Shown here: positions 26,229 to 34,256 of the stretch, one piece after another | How the letters are laid out: each line of letters begins with the position of its first letter | Numbering within the stretch: position 1 is the first letter of the stretch | From: Bacteroidales bacterium | GTDB taxonomy: Bacteria > Bacteroidota > Bacteroidia > Bacteroidales > UBA932 | Assembly: GCA_012744435.1 (NCBI GenBank) | Contig: JAAYCA010000026.1 | Coordinates: 1 to 43,132, forward strand | DNA: 43,132 nt | Reading direction: 5' to 3' | The notes under the pieces: generated by a model | The model's input: only the letters and a program-made list of their open reading frames with translations | Database searches by the model: none | Told to the model about the DNA's origin: nothing | Translations under genes and position numbers: made by a program

Positions 26229-26997
26229 AGGCGCGCTGTGCGCCCTCCCGCCGGTCTTCCTCCGGGAAATGGACTCGATCAAGCTGATGAACCGGATCGA
26301 CTCCAAATACCTCACCACGGAGCAGACCCTGGTCGGCATCCTGGAGGACGCGGCGGCGCAGGGATACCGGGCGCTGGAGACCGACGGCACGAAGATCTGT
26401 TCCTACGACACGCTCTACTACGACACGCCGGAGCTGCAGATGTTCCTCGACCACCACAACCGGCGCCTGGTCCGCCAGAAGGTCCGCACGCGGATCTACG
26501 TGGGCAGCGGCCAGACCTTCCTGGAGATCAAGCGGAAGAACAACCACGGACGGACGAAGAAGAAACGCACGGAGATCGCTCCGGCGGCCTTCAAGGACTT
26601 CCGCGCCGACCCCGCCTCCGTGCCGCTGATGGAAAAAAACTCCGCCATCCCCCCGGAACTCCTCTCTCCGGCCGTGGAGACCCTCTTCCGCCGGATCACC
26701 CTGGTCAACGCCGCCATGACGGAACGCCTGACCATCGACACGGCCCTGTGTTTCGTCAATCACCGCACGGCCCGGAGGGTCTCCCTCCAGGACGCCGTGA
26801 TCATCGAACTGAAACAGGACGGCCGGGCGGAGAGCGAGATGAAGGGAATCCTGCTGGAACACCGGGTGAAACCGGTCCGCGTCAGCAAGTACTGCGTGGG
26901 GACGACCCTGACGGATCCGGCCGTGAAGAGCAATCGTTTCAAGCCGAAAATCAAACAGATAGAGAAAGTAATCAATAAAAAACTGACAACAATATGA
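26203..26997 (+). CDS. VTC domain protein, polyphosphate polymerase-like
   Basis: A 264-aa cytoplasmic protein with the tunnel fold of the VTC catalytic domain (CYTH/TTM superfamily). Key basic and acidic residues are visible: NRIDSKY (Arg31, Lys35), YYDT (72-75), RRLVRQKVRTRIY (about 87-99), FLEIKRK (Glu108, Lys110), a second Arg in TERLTID (about 175), IELK (Glu202, Lys204) and VSKYC (Lys229). In yeast Vtc4 equivalent residues bind ATP, metal and the growing polyphosphate chain. The full set suggests activity, but the product in bacterial VTC/DUF4956 pairs is not settled. ATG 26203 overlaps the preceding gene, and the DUF4956 gene overlaps its stop by 4 nt (ATGA). Confidence 0.87.
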   Translation: MNTSQKTLEGALCALPPVFLREMDSIKLMNRIDSKYLTTEQTLVGILEDAAAQGYRALETDGTKICSYDTLYYDTPELQMFLDHHNRRLVRQKVRTRIYVGSGQTFLEIKRKNNHGRTKKKRTEIAPAAFKDFRADPASVPLMEKNSAIPPELLSPAVETLFRRITLVNAAMTERLTIDTALCFVNHRTARRVSLQDAVIIELKQDGRAESEMKGILLEHRVKPVRVSKYCVGTTLTDPAVKSNRFKPKIKQIEKVINKKLTTI

Positions 26998-27758
26998 TCC
27001 AAGACGACATCCTGGGCGATTACAGCATCGCCGACGAAGAGATCTTCGACGTCCAGACCATCACGGACGCCATGATGACCACGGGCCAGAGCCTGACGGA
27101 GCTGGGCATCCGCTTCCTGCTGAACCTGCTGGTCTGCTGGCTCCTCGTACACTTCTTCTACTACCGCAAGAGCCACCGGCGGGACTACTATTTCACCTTC
27201 ATGGTCTTCTCCTCCGCCATGGTGCTGCTGCTCTACATGATGGGCAACGCGGAGGTGGGCGTGGGCCTGACCCTGGGCCTGTTCGCCATCTTCGGCGTGA
27301 TCCGCTACCGTACGGAGACGGTGCCCATCCGGGAAATGACCTACCTGTTCGTCATCATCGCCCTGGCGGCGCTCAACGGCCTCTCACCCCTTTACCGGCT
27401 CGTCGGAGCGGTCACGGACCATCCGCATTATGCACTGGATGCCGGGACGGTCGGGGTCACGGCGCTGGCCAACCTGCTGGTCGTAGGTCTTGTCTGGGTG
27501 CTGGAAAGCGGGAGGTTCCTCGCACACACCTCCACCAAGCTCGTGCTTTACGACCGGATCGAGCTCATCGTCCCGGAACGGCGCGAGGAGCTCGTCGCCG
27601 ACCTGCAGAAAAGGCTTGGATTCCCGATCGTCGATCTCGAGATCGGCCACGTGGATTTCCTCAAGGATGCGGCTTTCATCAAGGTCCGCTACCGGCTTGT
27701 GAAAGGGCAGGAGGCCACGATCGACCAGCTGACCAAGGCCAAGGATTTTGTTGGATAA
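26994..27758 (+). CDS. DUF4956 inner-membrane protein, VTC partner
   Basis: A 254-aa membrane protein with about five predicted helices (about 38-57, 66-82, 88-103, 115-131, 150-171) and a soluble C-terminal domain (about 180-254). The DUF4956 signature FGVIRYRTETVPIREMTYLF occurs at about 100-119. DUF4956 genes are repeatedly found next to VTC-domain genes in bacteria, and here the two overlap by 4 nt, supporting a physical pair: a cytoplasmic polymerase and a membrane channel or anchor. The specific function is unknown. Confidence 0.88.
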   Translation: MIQDDILGDYSIADEEIFDVQTITDAMMTTGQSLTELGIRFLLNLLVCWLLVHFFYYRKSHRRDYYFTFMVFSSAMVLLLYMMGNAEVGVGLTLGLFAIFGVIRYRTETVPIREMTYLFVIIALAALNGLSPLYRLVGAVTDHPHYALDAGTVGVTALANLLVVGLVWVLESGRFLAHTSTKLVLYDRIELIVPERREELVADLQKRLGFPIVDLEIGHVDFLKDAAFIKVRYRLVKGQEATIDQLTKAKDFVG

Positions 27759-27773
27759 TCAGTTCGTAATATT

Positions 27774-28571
27774 ATGAAAACCAGATATTTATTACTCTCT
27801 TTCCTGCTTTTGGTCCCGGCTCTCGTCCGGGCCCAGGGCACGGTGAACGCCCTGGAGAACGACTTCGCCACCCGCACCTCCGTCGAAATCGACAAGAAAC
27901 TGGCCAGGGGCCTGCACCTGTCCGCGTCGTATGAGCTCCGCACCGAGAACGCGCTTACCAAGATCGACCGCCACCAGGTCTCCCTGGGCCTGGATTACAA
28001 GTTCAACGACTGGCTCAAGGGCGGGATCGGCTATACCTTTTACGACCGCTACGGCACGAACGCCGGCTGGCAGCCCCGCCACCGGGCTTCCGCCCGCCTC
28101 ACGTTCGGCTACAGAATCGGCGACTGGCGCTTCTCGCTGCGCGAAATGCTGCAGCTCACCCACAAGACCGAAGACCTGAACGCCTATCAGGAAGTCCGCA
28201 ATCCGCTCACGCTCAAGACCCGCTTCAAGGTGCAGTACAAAGGCTTCGATGCCGTGGAACCGTATGTATTCTTCGAGCTGAAGAACATCTTGAACGACCC
28301 CGCCTGCACGGCCACCTACAACACCGCGACCGGCGCCTACAGCGACTACGCCTTCACCGGCTACACCGACAGCTATATCAACCGCTACCGCGGCGGGCTC
28401 GGCCTCGAGTGGAAGCTGGACAAACACAACGCGCTGGAGTTCTACGGCCTGTTCGACTACTGCTACGACAAGAACGTAGACACCAACAAAGAAGGGACGA
28501 AACTGAAAAGCCTGACCTATGACCAGGCTTTCATCACGACCGTCGGGGTCGGGTACAAATTCAGTTTCTAG
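27774..28571 (+). CDS. DUF2490 family outer-membrane beta-barrel
   Basis: A 265-aa exported protein with signal peptide KTRYLLLSFLLLVPALVRAQ. The mature part shows alternating strands (LHLSASYELRTENALTK, SLGLDYKFNDWLKGGIGYTFYDRY, ARLTFGYRIGDWRFSLREM) and a C-terminal strand ending in YKFSF, which fits a BAM-inserted barrel and the DUF2490 family. It is last in the VTC cluster, 15 bases after DUF4956. It could carry the product across the outer membrane or anchor the surface lipoproteins; this is inference. Its stop codon overlaps the stop of the convergent DUF4923 gene at CTAG (28568-28571). Confidence 0.8.
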   Translation: MKTRYLLLSFLLLVPALVRAQGTVNALENDFATRTSVEIDKKLARGLHLSASYELRTENALTKIDRHQVSLGLDYKFNDWLKGGIGYTFYDRYGTNAGWQPRHRASARLTFGYRIGDWRFSLREMLQLTHKTEDLNAYQEVRNPLTLKTRFKVQYKGFDAVEPYVFFELKNILNDPACTATYNTATGAYSDYAFTGYTDSYINRYRGGLGLEWKLDKHNALEFYGLFDYCYDKNVDTNKEGTKLKSLTYDQAFITTVGVGYKFSF

Positions 28572-29194
28572 CGGGAGAGCTTGAAGCCGGCGTCCACGCT
28601 CTTGGCGGTCGTCAGGATGTTGCCGACCGTGGCGAGACCGGCGCTGGTGGTGATCTTCTTCGCGAACTCGATGACGCGCTGGGCGAAAGTCATGAATTTC
28701 TCGCCGTTGAAGAGGATCTTGCAGCCGCCCGCGGCCGTGGACACGGTGCCGTTGAGCTGGAGGAATTTCAGGGCCTTGCCGAAATGGAAGGTCACGGCGT
28801 TGCCCTCCTGCGTGTAGGTGCCGGAGATGGCGGGCAGCCGGCCGGCCTGGAAGGAGAAGGTGCCGTCCTCGTTGAACACGAAGGTGGCCGCGCCGGGCGT
28901 CACGCCCGCCTTGCCGAGGATCTCGTCGGCCTTGTTCTCGATGGTGCTCACGGCGGCGTTGCCGGCCACGGTGCTGAAGACGTTGTCGCTGCGTACGGCC
29001 GCGGCGACACCGCCATAGGTCCAGGTGCCGACGAGCTTGGTCGTGGCGCCCGTGACGCCGGAGAGGACGTTGGTAATGGTTTCACCGACGTTGCCGCTGC
29101 CGATCGAATTGAGGATACCGCCCAGGACGTTCTGGGCACCCGCGGAGGCGGCGAAGAGCGCCGTCGCGCAGAAGAGGGCTATTAACTTTTTCAT
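28568..29194 (-). CDS. DUF4923 family secreted protein
   Basis: A 208-aa protein with signal peptide (KKLIALFCATALFAASAGAQ). The mature part reads LVGTWTYGGVAAAVRSDN, FNEDGTFSFQAGRLPAISGTYTQEGNAVTFHFG and LNGTVSTAAGGCKILFNGEKFM, which resembles DUF4923, a lipocalin-like family common in gut Bacteroidales. Function is unknown. It starts 10 bases after the ThiL-like gene and is probably co-transcribed with glyS. Confidence 0.75.
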   Translation of the reverse strand: MKKLIALFCATALFAASAGAQNVLGGILNSIGSGNVGETITNVLSGVTGATTKLVGTWTYGGVAAAVRSDNVFSTVAGNAAVSTIENKADEILGKAGVTPGAATFVFNEDGTFSFQAGRLPAISGTYTQEGNAVTFHFGKALKFLQLNGTVSTAAGGCKILFNGEKFMTFAQRVIEFAKKITTSAGLATVGNILTTAKSVDAGFKLSR

Positions 29195-29204
29195 ATCGAT
29201 GTGG

Positions 29205-30209
29205 TTACTGGTTTTTCCATCCGGGAGCGGAGACGGGGTGCTCCAGACCGTCCGGGGAGACCAGCACGGTGCCGGCGGAGGGCTGTGCGAGGTGGCCGAT
29301 GATGTCGAAGGTCTGGAAATCCGTGCGGAAACGCCCGTACTGCGCGATCGGAATCACATAGAGGAGCTGGTTGTCGTCGCCGCCGTTCATGGCGGCGGAC
29401 AGGGGGTCGATGCCGAGCTCTTTTCCGAGGGCGGAACTGCCCGCCTCGAAGGGAATCTTGTCGGCATAGACCTTGACGCCGAGGCCGCTGTCGCGCTGCA
29501 GGCGCAGCAAGCCGTCTGCGAGGCCGCGGGAGAGGAGATAACCGTGGGAGGGGTATATCTTCCCGTCTTCGAGCTGCGCGGCCAAATCCGGGCTTAATTC
29601 GGGCCTCAGATAGGCGCCGACCAGCATCCGGTGCCGCTCGAGCTCCGACCGGTCGGAGCCGCCCTGTTCGAACTTGAGGCGTTCGCGCTCCAGGACCTGC
29701 AGGCCCAGGAAGGCCGCGCCAAGGCGGCCGGACACGGCAAGCAGGTCCCTGGACTGCGCCTGCGCTCGTCCGGCGGACGTCGCGGCGCAGTGGCGGCCCG
29801 TGGCCGAGAGCGCGATCGCGAGTCCGTTGCGCGAAGGCGCCAGATCCAAGCTAACGTTCTTATAACCATATTCTTGCGCCGCTGCGACGATGCCTTTCCA
29901 GAGCTCTTTAACCTGTTCGAAATCAAGCTTTGCGGAGATGCCCAGCTGCACGGAGAGCGTCTCGGGATGCGCCATCACGGCATACAGTTCGCCCGAAACC
30001 CTCACCACGGCCTTGCGGCCCAGGTGTCCCAGCGGGAAATAGACGAGGTTGAAGTCGATCCCTTCCAGCAGCAGGCCGGAGGCCGTGGCGATGCATTCCT
30101 GCGGCTTCGCTTCGAAGCGCAGCGGCTCTTCGAAAGGGCGCCAGGGCGTCCCCTCGAACAGCTGCCGGATGGCTTCGACCCGGCCCAGCTCGGCAAAGGT
30201 CTGTGCCAT
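29205..30209 (-). CDS. ThiL/AIR synthase-related protein lacking key aspartates
   Basis: A 334-aa protein with the layout of thiamine-monophosphate kinase (ThiL) and the PurM/AIR synthase superfamily: LLLEGIDFNLVYFPLGHLGRKAVV (the EGvHFd segment), VSGRLGAAFLGLQVLERE, a helix reading LSRGLADGLLRL and NGGDDNQLLYVIP near the C-terminus. The metal/ATP residues of ThiL are not there: the N-terminal GDDAAV motif is absent, TTD before EGvHF is ATA, the SDIYAM motif is SGELYAV, GGDT is LDLA, and DISDGL is LSRGLADGL. It is therefore probably a non-catalytic paralogue. Its ATG overlaps the glyS stop (TAATG), so it is translationally coupled to glycyl-tRNA synthetase. Function unknown. Confidence 0.78.
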   Translation of the reverse strand: MAQTFAELGRVEAIRQLFEGTPWRPFEEPLRFEAKPQECIATASGLLLEGIDFNLVYFPLGHLGRKAVVRVSGELYAVMAHPETLSVQLGISAKLDFEQVKELWKGIVAAAQEYGYKNVSLDLAPSRNGLAIALSATGRHCAATSAGRAQAQSRDLLAVSGRLGAAFLGLQVLERERLKFEQGGSDRSELERHRMLVGAYLRPELSPDLAAQLEDGKIYPSHGYLLSRGLADGLLRLQRDSGLGVKVYADKIPFEAGSSALGKELGIDPLSAAMNGGDDNQLLYVIPIAQYGRFRTDFQTFDIIGHLAQPSAGTVLVSPDGLEHPVSAPGWKNQ

Positions 30210-31747
30210 TACAGGTTGCGCAGCAGGTTGTTGAGATTGACCCGGGCGTCGATCAGGGCGCGGAGCTCCGCGATGGGGACGCGCTGCTGCTCCATCGTGT
30301 CGCGGTCGCGCACGGTCACGCAGCGGTCGCTCAGGGACTCGTGGTCCACGGTGATGCAGAACGGGGTGCCGATGGCATCCTGGCGGCGGTAGCGCTTGCC
30401 GATGCTGTCTTTTTCCTCGTACTGGCAGTTGAAATCATATTTGAGCAGGTCCATGACCTCCTGCGCGAGCTCGGGCAGGCCGTCTTTCTTGACCAGCGGC
30501 AGGACCGCGGCCTTGACCGGGGCGAGCGGGGCGGGAATGCTCATCACCACGCGCGTCTCGCCGTTGTCCAGCTGCTCCTCGTGCAGGGAGTGGGACAGCA
30601 CGGCGAGCACCATGCGGTCCACGCCGATGGAGGTCTCGACCACGTACGGGGTGTAGGCGGCGCCTTCTTCGGGATCGAAGTACTCGATCTTCTTGCCGGA
30701 GAACTTCTGGTGGTTGCCCAGGTCGAAGTTGGTGCGGCTGTGGATGCCTTCGAGCTCCTTGAAGCCGAAGGGGAAGTTGAACTCGATGTCGGTGGCGGCG
30801 TTGGCGTAGTGCGCCAGCTTCTCATGGTCGTGGAAGCGGTAGTTTTCGGCGCCCATGCCGATGTTGACATGCCATTTCATGCGGTTTTCCTTCCACTTGG
30901 CGAACCAGTCGAGCTCCGTGCCCGGCTTGATGAAGAACTGCATCTCCATCTGCTCGAATTCGCGCATGCGGAAGATGAACTGGCGGGCGACGATCTCGTT
31001 GCGGAAGGCCTTGCCGATCTGGGCGATGCCGAAGGGGATCTTCATGCGGCCGGTCTTCTGGACGTTGAGGTAGTTGACGAAGATGCCCTGGGCCGTCTCC
31101 GGACGCAGGTAAATCGTGTTGGCGCCTTCGGAGGTGCTGCCCATCGAGGTGCTGAACATGAGGTTGAACTGCCGGACGTCCGTCCAGTTGCAGGTGCCGC
31201 TGATGGGGCAGACGATGCCGCAGTCGATGATGATCTGGCGGTATTCCGCGAAGTCGGAGGCCTTCTCGGCGGCGACGTAGCGGTTGTGGACTTCCTCCCA
31301 CTTGGCCTGCTCGCGCAGGACGTTGGGGTTGGTCGCGCGGAACTGCGCCTCGTCGAAACCGTCGCCGAATTTCCGGCGGCCTTTCTCGACCTCCTTGTTG
31401 ATTTTTTCTTCGATCTTGCCAAGGTAGTCCTCGATCAGGACGTCGGCGCGGTAGCGCTTCTTGGAGTCCTTGTTGTCGATGAGCGGGTCGTTGAAGGCGC
31501 TCACGTGGCCGGAGGCCTCCCAGATGCGGGGGTGCATGAAGATGCAGGAGTCGATGCCCACGATGTTTTCATGCAGCCGGGTCATCGCGTTCCACCAGTA
31601 CTGCTTGATATTGTTTTTCAGTTCGACGCCCATCTGGCCGTAGTCGTACACGGCGGCCAGGCCGTCGTAAATCTCGCTCGAGGGGAAAATGAAACCGTAC
31701 TCCTTGCAGTGCGCCACGAGTACCTTGAACAGTTCGTCTTGTGTCAT
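30209..31747 (-). CDS. glyS: Glycine--tRNA ligase, dimeric (alpha2) type
   Basis: Charges tRNA-Gly. The 512-aa class II enzyme begins with KEYGFIFPSSEIYDGLAAVYDYG, contains RPETAQGIFVNYLNVQ (motif 2 side) and FGIAQIGKAFRNEI, and ends in an anticodon-binding domain (VKKDGLPELAQEVMDLLKYDF, RRQDAIGTPFCITVD). This is the archaeal/eukaryal-like single-chain form common in Bacteroidetes rather than the alpha/beta tetramer. It has its own promoter at 31778-31785, overlapping the 3' boundary of folK. Confidence 0.96.
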   Translation of the reverse strand: MTQDELFKVLVAHCKEYGFIFPSSEIYDGLAAVYDYGQMGVELKNNIKQYWWNAMTRLHENIVGIDSCIFMHPRIWEASGHVSAFNDPLIDNKDSKKRYRADVLIEDYLGKIEEKINKEVEKGRRKFGDGFDEAQFRATNPNVLREQAKWEEVHNRYVAAEKASDFAEYRQIIIDCGIVCPISGTCNWTDVRQFNLMFSTSMGSTSEGANTIYLRPETAQGIFVNYLNVQKTGRMKIPFGIAQIGKAFRNEIVARQFIFRMREFEQMEMQFFIKPGTELDWFAKWKENRMKWHVNIGMGAENYRFHDHEKLAHYANAATDIEFNFPFGFKELEGIHSRTNFDLGNHQKFSGKKIEYFDPEEGAAYTPYVVETSIGVDRMVLAVLSHSLHEEQLDNGETRVVMSIPAPLAPVKAAVLPLVKKDGLPELAQEVMDLLKYDFNCQYEEKDSIGKRYRRQDAIGTPFCITVDHESLSDRCVTVRDRDTMEQQRVPIAELRALIDARVNLNNLLRNL

Positions 31748-31777
31748 ATCTTTGTTACTAACTAATTATCAACCCGG

Positions 31778-31785
31778 CAAAGGTA
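31778..31785 (-). promoter_or_regulatory. -7 promoter element of glyS
   Basis: The minus strand reads TACCTTTG, matching TAnnTTTG, 30 nt before the glyS ATG and just after the folK stop (31787). Confidence 0.55.
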
Positions 31786-31786
31786 A

Positions 31787-32221
31787 TCATTTCCGCGGTA
31801 AAATCTCCTCCAGCGCTCGCAGAATGAAGTCCCGCTGCCGCATCAGGGGGTGCGGGATCTTGAGATCGGGGGTGTCCACGCATTCGTCGCCATACAGGAG
31901 AATGTCGATGTCGATGGGGCGGTCATGGTAGATCCGGCGGCCGTCGGCGTCGTATTCCAGCGTCTCCCGCCGCCCCATCGCGCGCTCGATGCGCTTGCAG
32001 ATGCGCAGCAGCGTCTCCGGGCGCCGGGCCGTCCGGTAGCGGACGACGCAATTGAGAAAATCCGCCCCGTCAAAACCCCAGGCCTTGCTCTCGATGAGGG
32101 AGGAAAGCGCCTCGCGGGGCCGTCCGACGGCCTTGTCCAGACGCCGCAGCGCTTCTTCGATCTGTGCGCGGCGGTCGCCCTGGTTCGAGCCGAGAGAAAA
32201 ATAGACGGGGACGCTCTTCAT
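31787..32221 (-). CDS. folK: 2-amino-4-hydroxy-6-hydroxymethyldihydropteridine diphosphokinase
   Basis: Transfers pyrophosphate from ATP to 6-hydroxymethyl-7,8-dihydropterin in folate synthesis. The 144-aa protein has the family N-terminus YFSLGSNQGDR, the signature HDRPIDIDILLYGD (about 97-110) and IPHPLMRQRDFIL (about 121-133). It is the last gene of the sufS-sufE-DUF59-folK unit, starting 3 bases after the DUF59 stop. Confidence 0.95.
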   Translation of the reverse strand: MKSVPVYFSLGSNQGDRRAQIEEALRRLDKAVGRPREALSSLIESKAWGFDGADFLNCVVRYRTARRPETLLRICKRIERAMGRRETLEYDADGRRIYHDRPIDIDILLYGDECVDTPDLKIPHPLMRQRDFILRALEEILPRK

Positions 32222-32224
32222 GGC

Positions 32225-32581
32225 CTAGAATTCCGGATCCCAGCCAAGCGCGATGCGCGCCTCGTCAGACAGCAGACTCGCGTCCCAGGCCGGTTCCCAA
32301 ACCAGCTCGATCTCGCAGCCCGACACGCCGGGCGTGGTCTCCACGCCGTGCTGCACTTCGGCGAGCACCTGGTCCGCCATCGGACAGTTCGGCGCGGTAA
32401 ACGTCATCTTGATATATACCTTGTGCTCCTTGTCGATGTGGAGATCATAGATCAATCCGAGGTCATAGACATTCACCGGGATCTCCGGGTCATAGACCTG
32501 CTTGATAGAGAGAACAACATCTTCGTAGAGCGGGGCCAGGTCCTTCACGTCCTGGGGCGTCAAAACATCTTTCTGCGCCAT
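32225..32581 (-). CDS. DUF59/MIP18 family iron-sulfur assembly protein (SufT-like)
   Basis: A 118-aa protein of the MIP18/DUF59 family. It shows VYDPEIPVNVYDLGLIYDL and the conserved Cys segment FTAPNCPMADQVL, and ends WDPEF. Members help mature Fe-S proteins; the location directly after sufE and sufS supports this. ATG 32581 (MAQKDVLTPQD) is chosen because it follows the sufE stop by one base. Confidence 0.9.
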   Translation of the reverse strand: MAQKDVLTPQDVKDLAPLYEDVVLSIKQVYDPEIPVNVYDLGLIYDLHIDKEHKVYIKMTFTAPNCPMADQVLAEVQHGVETTPGVSGCEIELVWEPAWDASLLSDEARIALGWDPEF

Positions 32582-32582
32582 T

Positions 32583-32996
32583 TCAAACAAGATTTTCCGC
32601 CGTCCGGCGGATGGTTTCAATCATTGATGCGAGGCCGTTCGCCCGCGTCGGGGAGAGATTCTCCCGAAGGCCGAGCCGTTCCACGAAGGAAAAATCGTCC
32701 GCTGCGATTTCCGCCGCCGTGCGGCCGGAATAGACGCCGATCAGCAGGGAGATGATCCCTTTGGTGATAATGGCGTCGCTGTCGGCGCGGAAAAACAGGC
32801 GGCCGTCCTCCCGGCGGGTGTCCAGCCATACGCGCGACTGGCAGCCCCGGATCAGCCGGTCATCTGTCTTCAACTCCTCGGGAAAGGGCTCCAGACGGTG
32901 CCCGAGATCAATCAGGTACTCGTATTTGTCCAACCATTCGTCGTACATCGAAAAGTCTTCGACGACCTCTTCCTGGCATTCTTGCAATGATTTCAT
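32583..32996 (-). CDS. sufE: Cysteine desulfuration protein SufE
   Basis: Accepts persulfide sulfur from SufS and passes it to the Fe-S scaffold. The 137-aa protein has the active Cys in RGCQSRVWL (about residue 52) and the family motif FFRADSDAIITKGIISLLI. The ATG overlaps the sufS stop by 4 nt (ATGA). Confidence 0.95.
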   Translation of the reverse strand: MKSLQECQEEVVEDFSMYDEWLDKYEYLIDLGHRLEPFPEELKTDDRLIRGCQSRVWLDTRREDGRLFFRADSDAIITKGIISLLIGVYSGRTAAEIAADDFSFVERLGLRENLSPTRANGLASMIETIRRTAENLV

Positions 32997-34222
32997 CCTC
33001 TCAACATTTTGATCGCCCGTTCCAGCGATTGCATAAAATATTCCGCTTCCTGAAGCGTGTTGTACGGGGCGAACGACACCCGCAGCATGCCCGTCACGCC
33101 GAAGCGGTCCATCAGCGGCTCCGCACACATCTGCCCGGAGCGGACCGCAATGCCCATCTTATCCAGAATCAGGGCGAGGTCTTCGTGGTGGGCTTGTTCC
33201 ACGGAGAACGAAAACAGCGGTATCTTCTCTTCCGGAGACGACGGCTCTCCATAGAGCCGCAGCCCGGAAATCTTATTTAAACCATTCAGCATAAATGACT
33301 TAATAGCATTCGACTCCGCCAGGATTTCCGGGTCGCGCAGGCGTTTTACCATCTCCAGCGCGGGACGCAAGGTCGGGGTGCCGGCGATGTTCTGCGTGCC
33401 GGCCTCGAACTTCTGGGGCAGCGGCGCATACGTCGTCCCGGACCAGCGTACCGTTTCGATCATTTCGCCGCCTCCCATATACGGAGGCATCCGGGAAAGC
33501 AGCTCGCGGCGGCCGTACAGGACGCCCGTTCCGGGTGCGGCATATACCTTGTGGCCCGAAAACACATAGAAATCGCAGTCCAGCCCGGCAACGTCCACCC
33601 GCTCGTGAACAATGCCCTGCGACCCATCCACAAGAACGGGGCAACCTGCTGAATGACAAATTTTTACGATTTCTTTTATGGGGTTGACGAGACCCAGGAC
33701 GTTGGAGATGTGCGCAACGCAGAGAAGGCGCGTCCGCGGCGTCAGCAGCGCGGGCAGCGCCCCGAGGCGGATCCGTCCCCCGTCGTCCACGGGAAGAACC
33801 TTCAGGACGGCGCCCTTGCGCTCGCAGAGCATCTGCCAGGGCACGATATCCGAATGGTGTTCCGCTTCGCAGACGATGATCTCGTCCCCCTCGCGGACAA
33901 AGGCTTCGCCGAAACTGAACGCCACGAGATTGATCGAGGCCGTGGCGCCGGACGTGAAGATGATTTCCTCGCGGGATGCCGCGTTCAGGTACTGCCGGAC
34001 GGCGTCGCGGGTCGCTTCGTACTCCTGCGTCGCCAGGTCGGCGAGACGGTGCACGGCGCGGTGGAGATTGGCGTTGCGCTCCGTGGACAGTTCCTCCCAC
34101 TTCCGGATGACGGAAAGCGGGCGCTGCGACGTCGCCGCATTGTCCAGATAGACAAGCGGTTTACCGTAGACCTGCGTCCCCAGCGCAGGGAACTCCTGCC
34201 GTATTTTTTCAAGCTGCATCAT
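32993..34222 (-). CDS. sufS: Cysteine desulfurase SufS
   Basis: PLP enzyme that removes sulfur from cysteine for Fe-S cluster assembly. About 409 aa. Visible are YLDNAATSQRP, the His pair EAEHHSDIVPW (about 120), Asp199 in VDGSQG, PLP Lys in FSGHKVYAAPG (about 225) and the catalytic Cys in RSGQMCAEP (about 366). The start is ATG 34222 or 34219; a TTG further upstream would lie on the promoter. The promoter is back-to-back with that of ruvA. Confidence 0.95.
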   Translation of the reverse strand: MMQLEKIRQEFPALGTQVYGKPLVYLDNAATSQRPLSVIRKWEELSTERNANLHRAVHRLADLATQEYEATRDAVRQYLNAASREEIIFTSGATASINLVAFSFGEAFVREGDEIIVCEAEHHSDIVPWQMLCERKGAVLKVLPVDDGGRIRLGALPALLTPRTRLLCVAHISNVLGLVNPIKEIVKICHSAGCPVLVDGSQGIVHERVDVAGLDCDFYVFSGHKVYAAPGTGVLYGRRELLSRMPPYMGGGEMIETVRWSGTTYAPLPQKFEAGTQNIAGTPTLRPALEMVKRLRDPEILAESNAIKSFMLNGLNKISGLRLYGEPSSPEEKIPLFSFSVEQAHHEDLALILDKMGIAVRSGQMCAEPLMDRFGVTGMLRVSFAPYNTLQEAEYFMQSLERAIKMLRG

Positions 34223-34231
34223 AGCGAAATG

Positions 34232-34252
34232 CAAAAATAAACATTATTTTTG
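34232..34252. promoter_or_regulatory. Back-to-back -7 elements of sufS (minus) and ruvA (plus)
   Basis: CAAAAATA (34232-34239; TATTTTTG on the minus strand) and TATTTTTG (34245-34252, plus strand) form a perfect 8-bp inverted repeat around a 5-bp centre. Each matches TAnnTTTG. They are 9 nt from the sufS ATG and 4 nt from the ruvA ATG, so both mRNAs are probably leaderless and the two polymerase footprints overlap. Confidence 0.7.
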
Positions 34253-34256
34253 TGAT

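Noticed and set aside
7090..27650. Other CACGTG cores (for example near 7090, 25967 and 27648) as parS sites
   Set aside because: The flanking bases do not continue the GTTNCACGTGNAAC palindrome, so they are chance hexamers in coding DNA.
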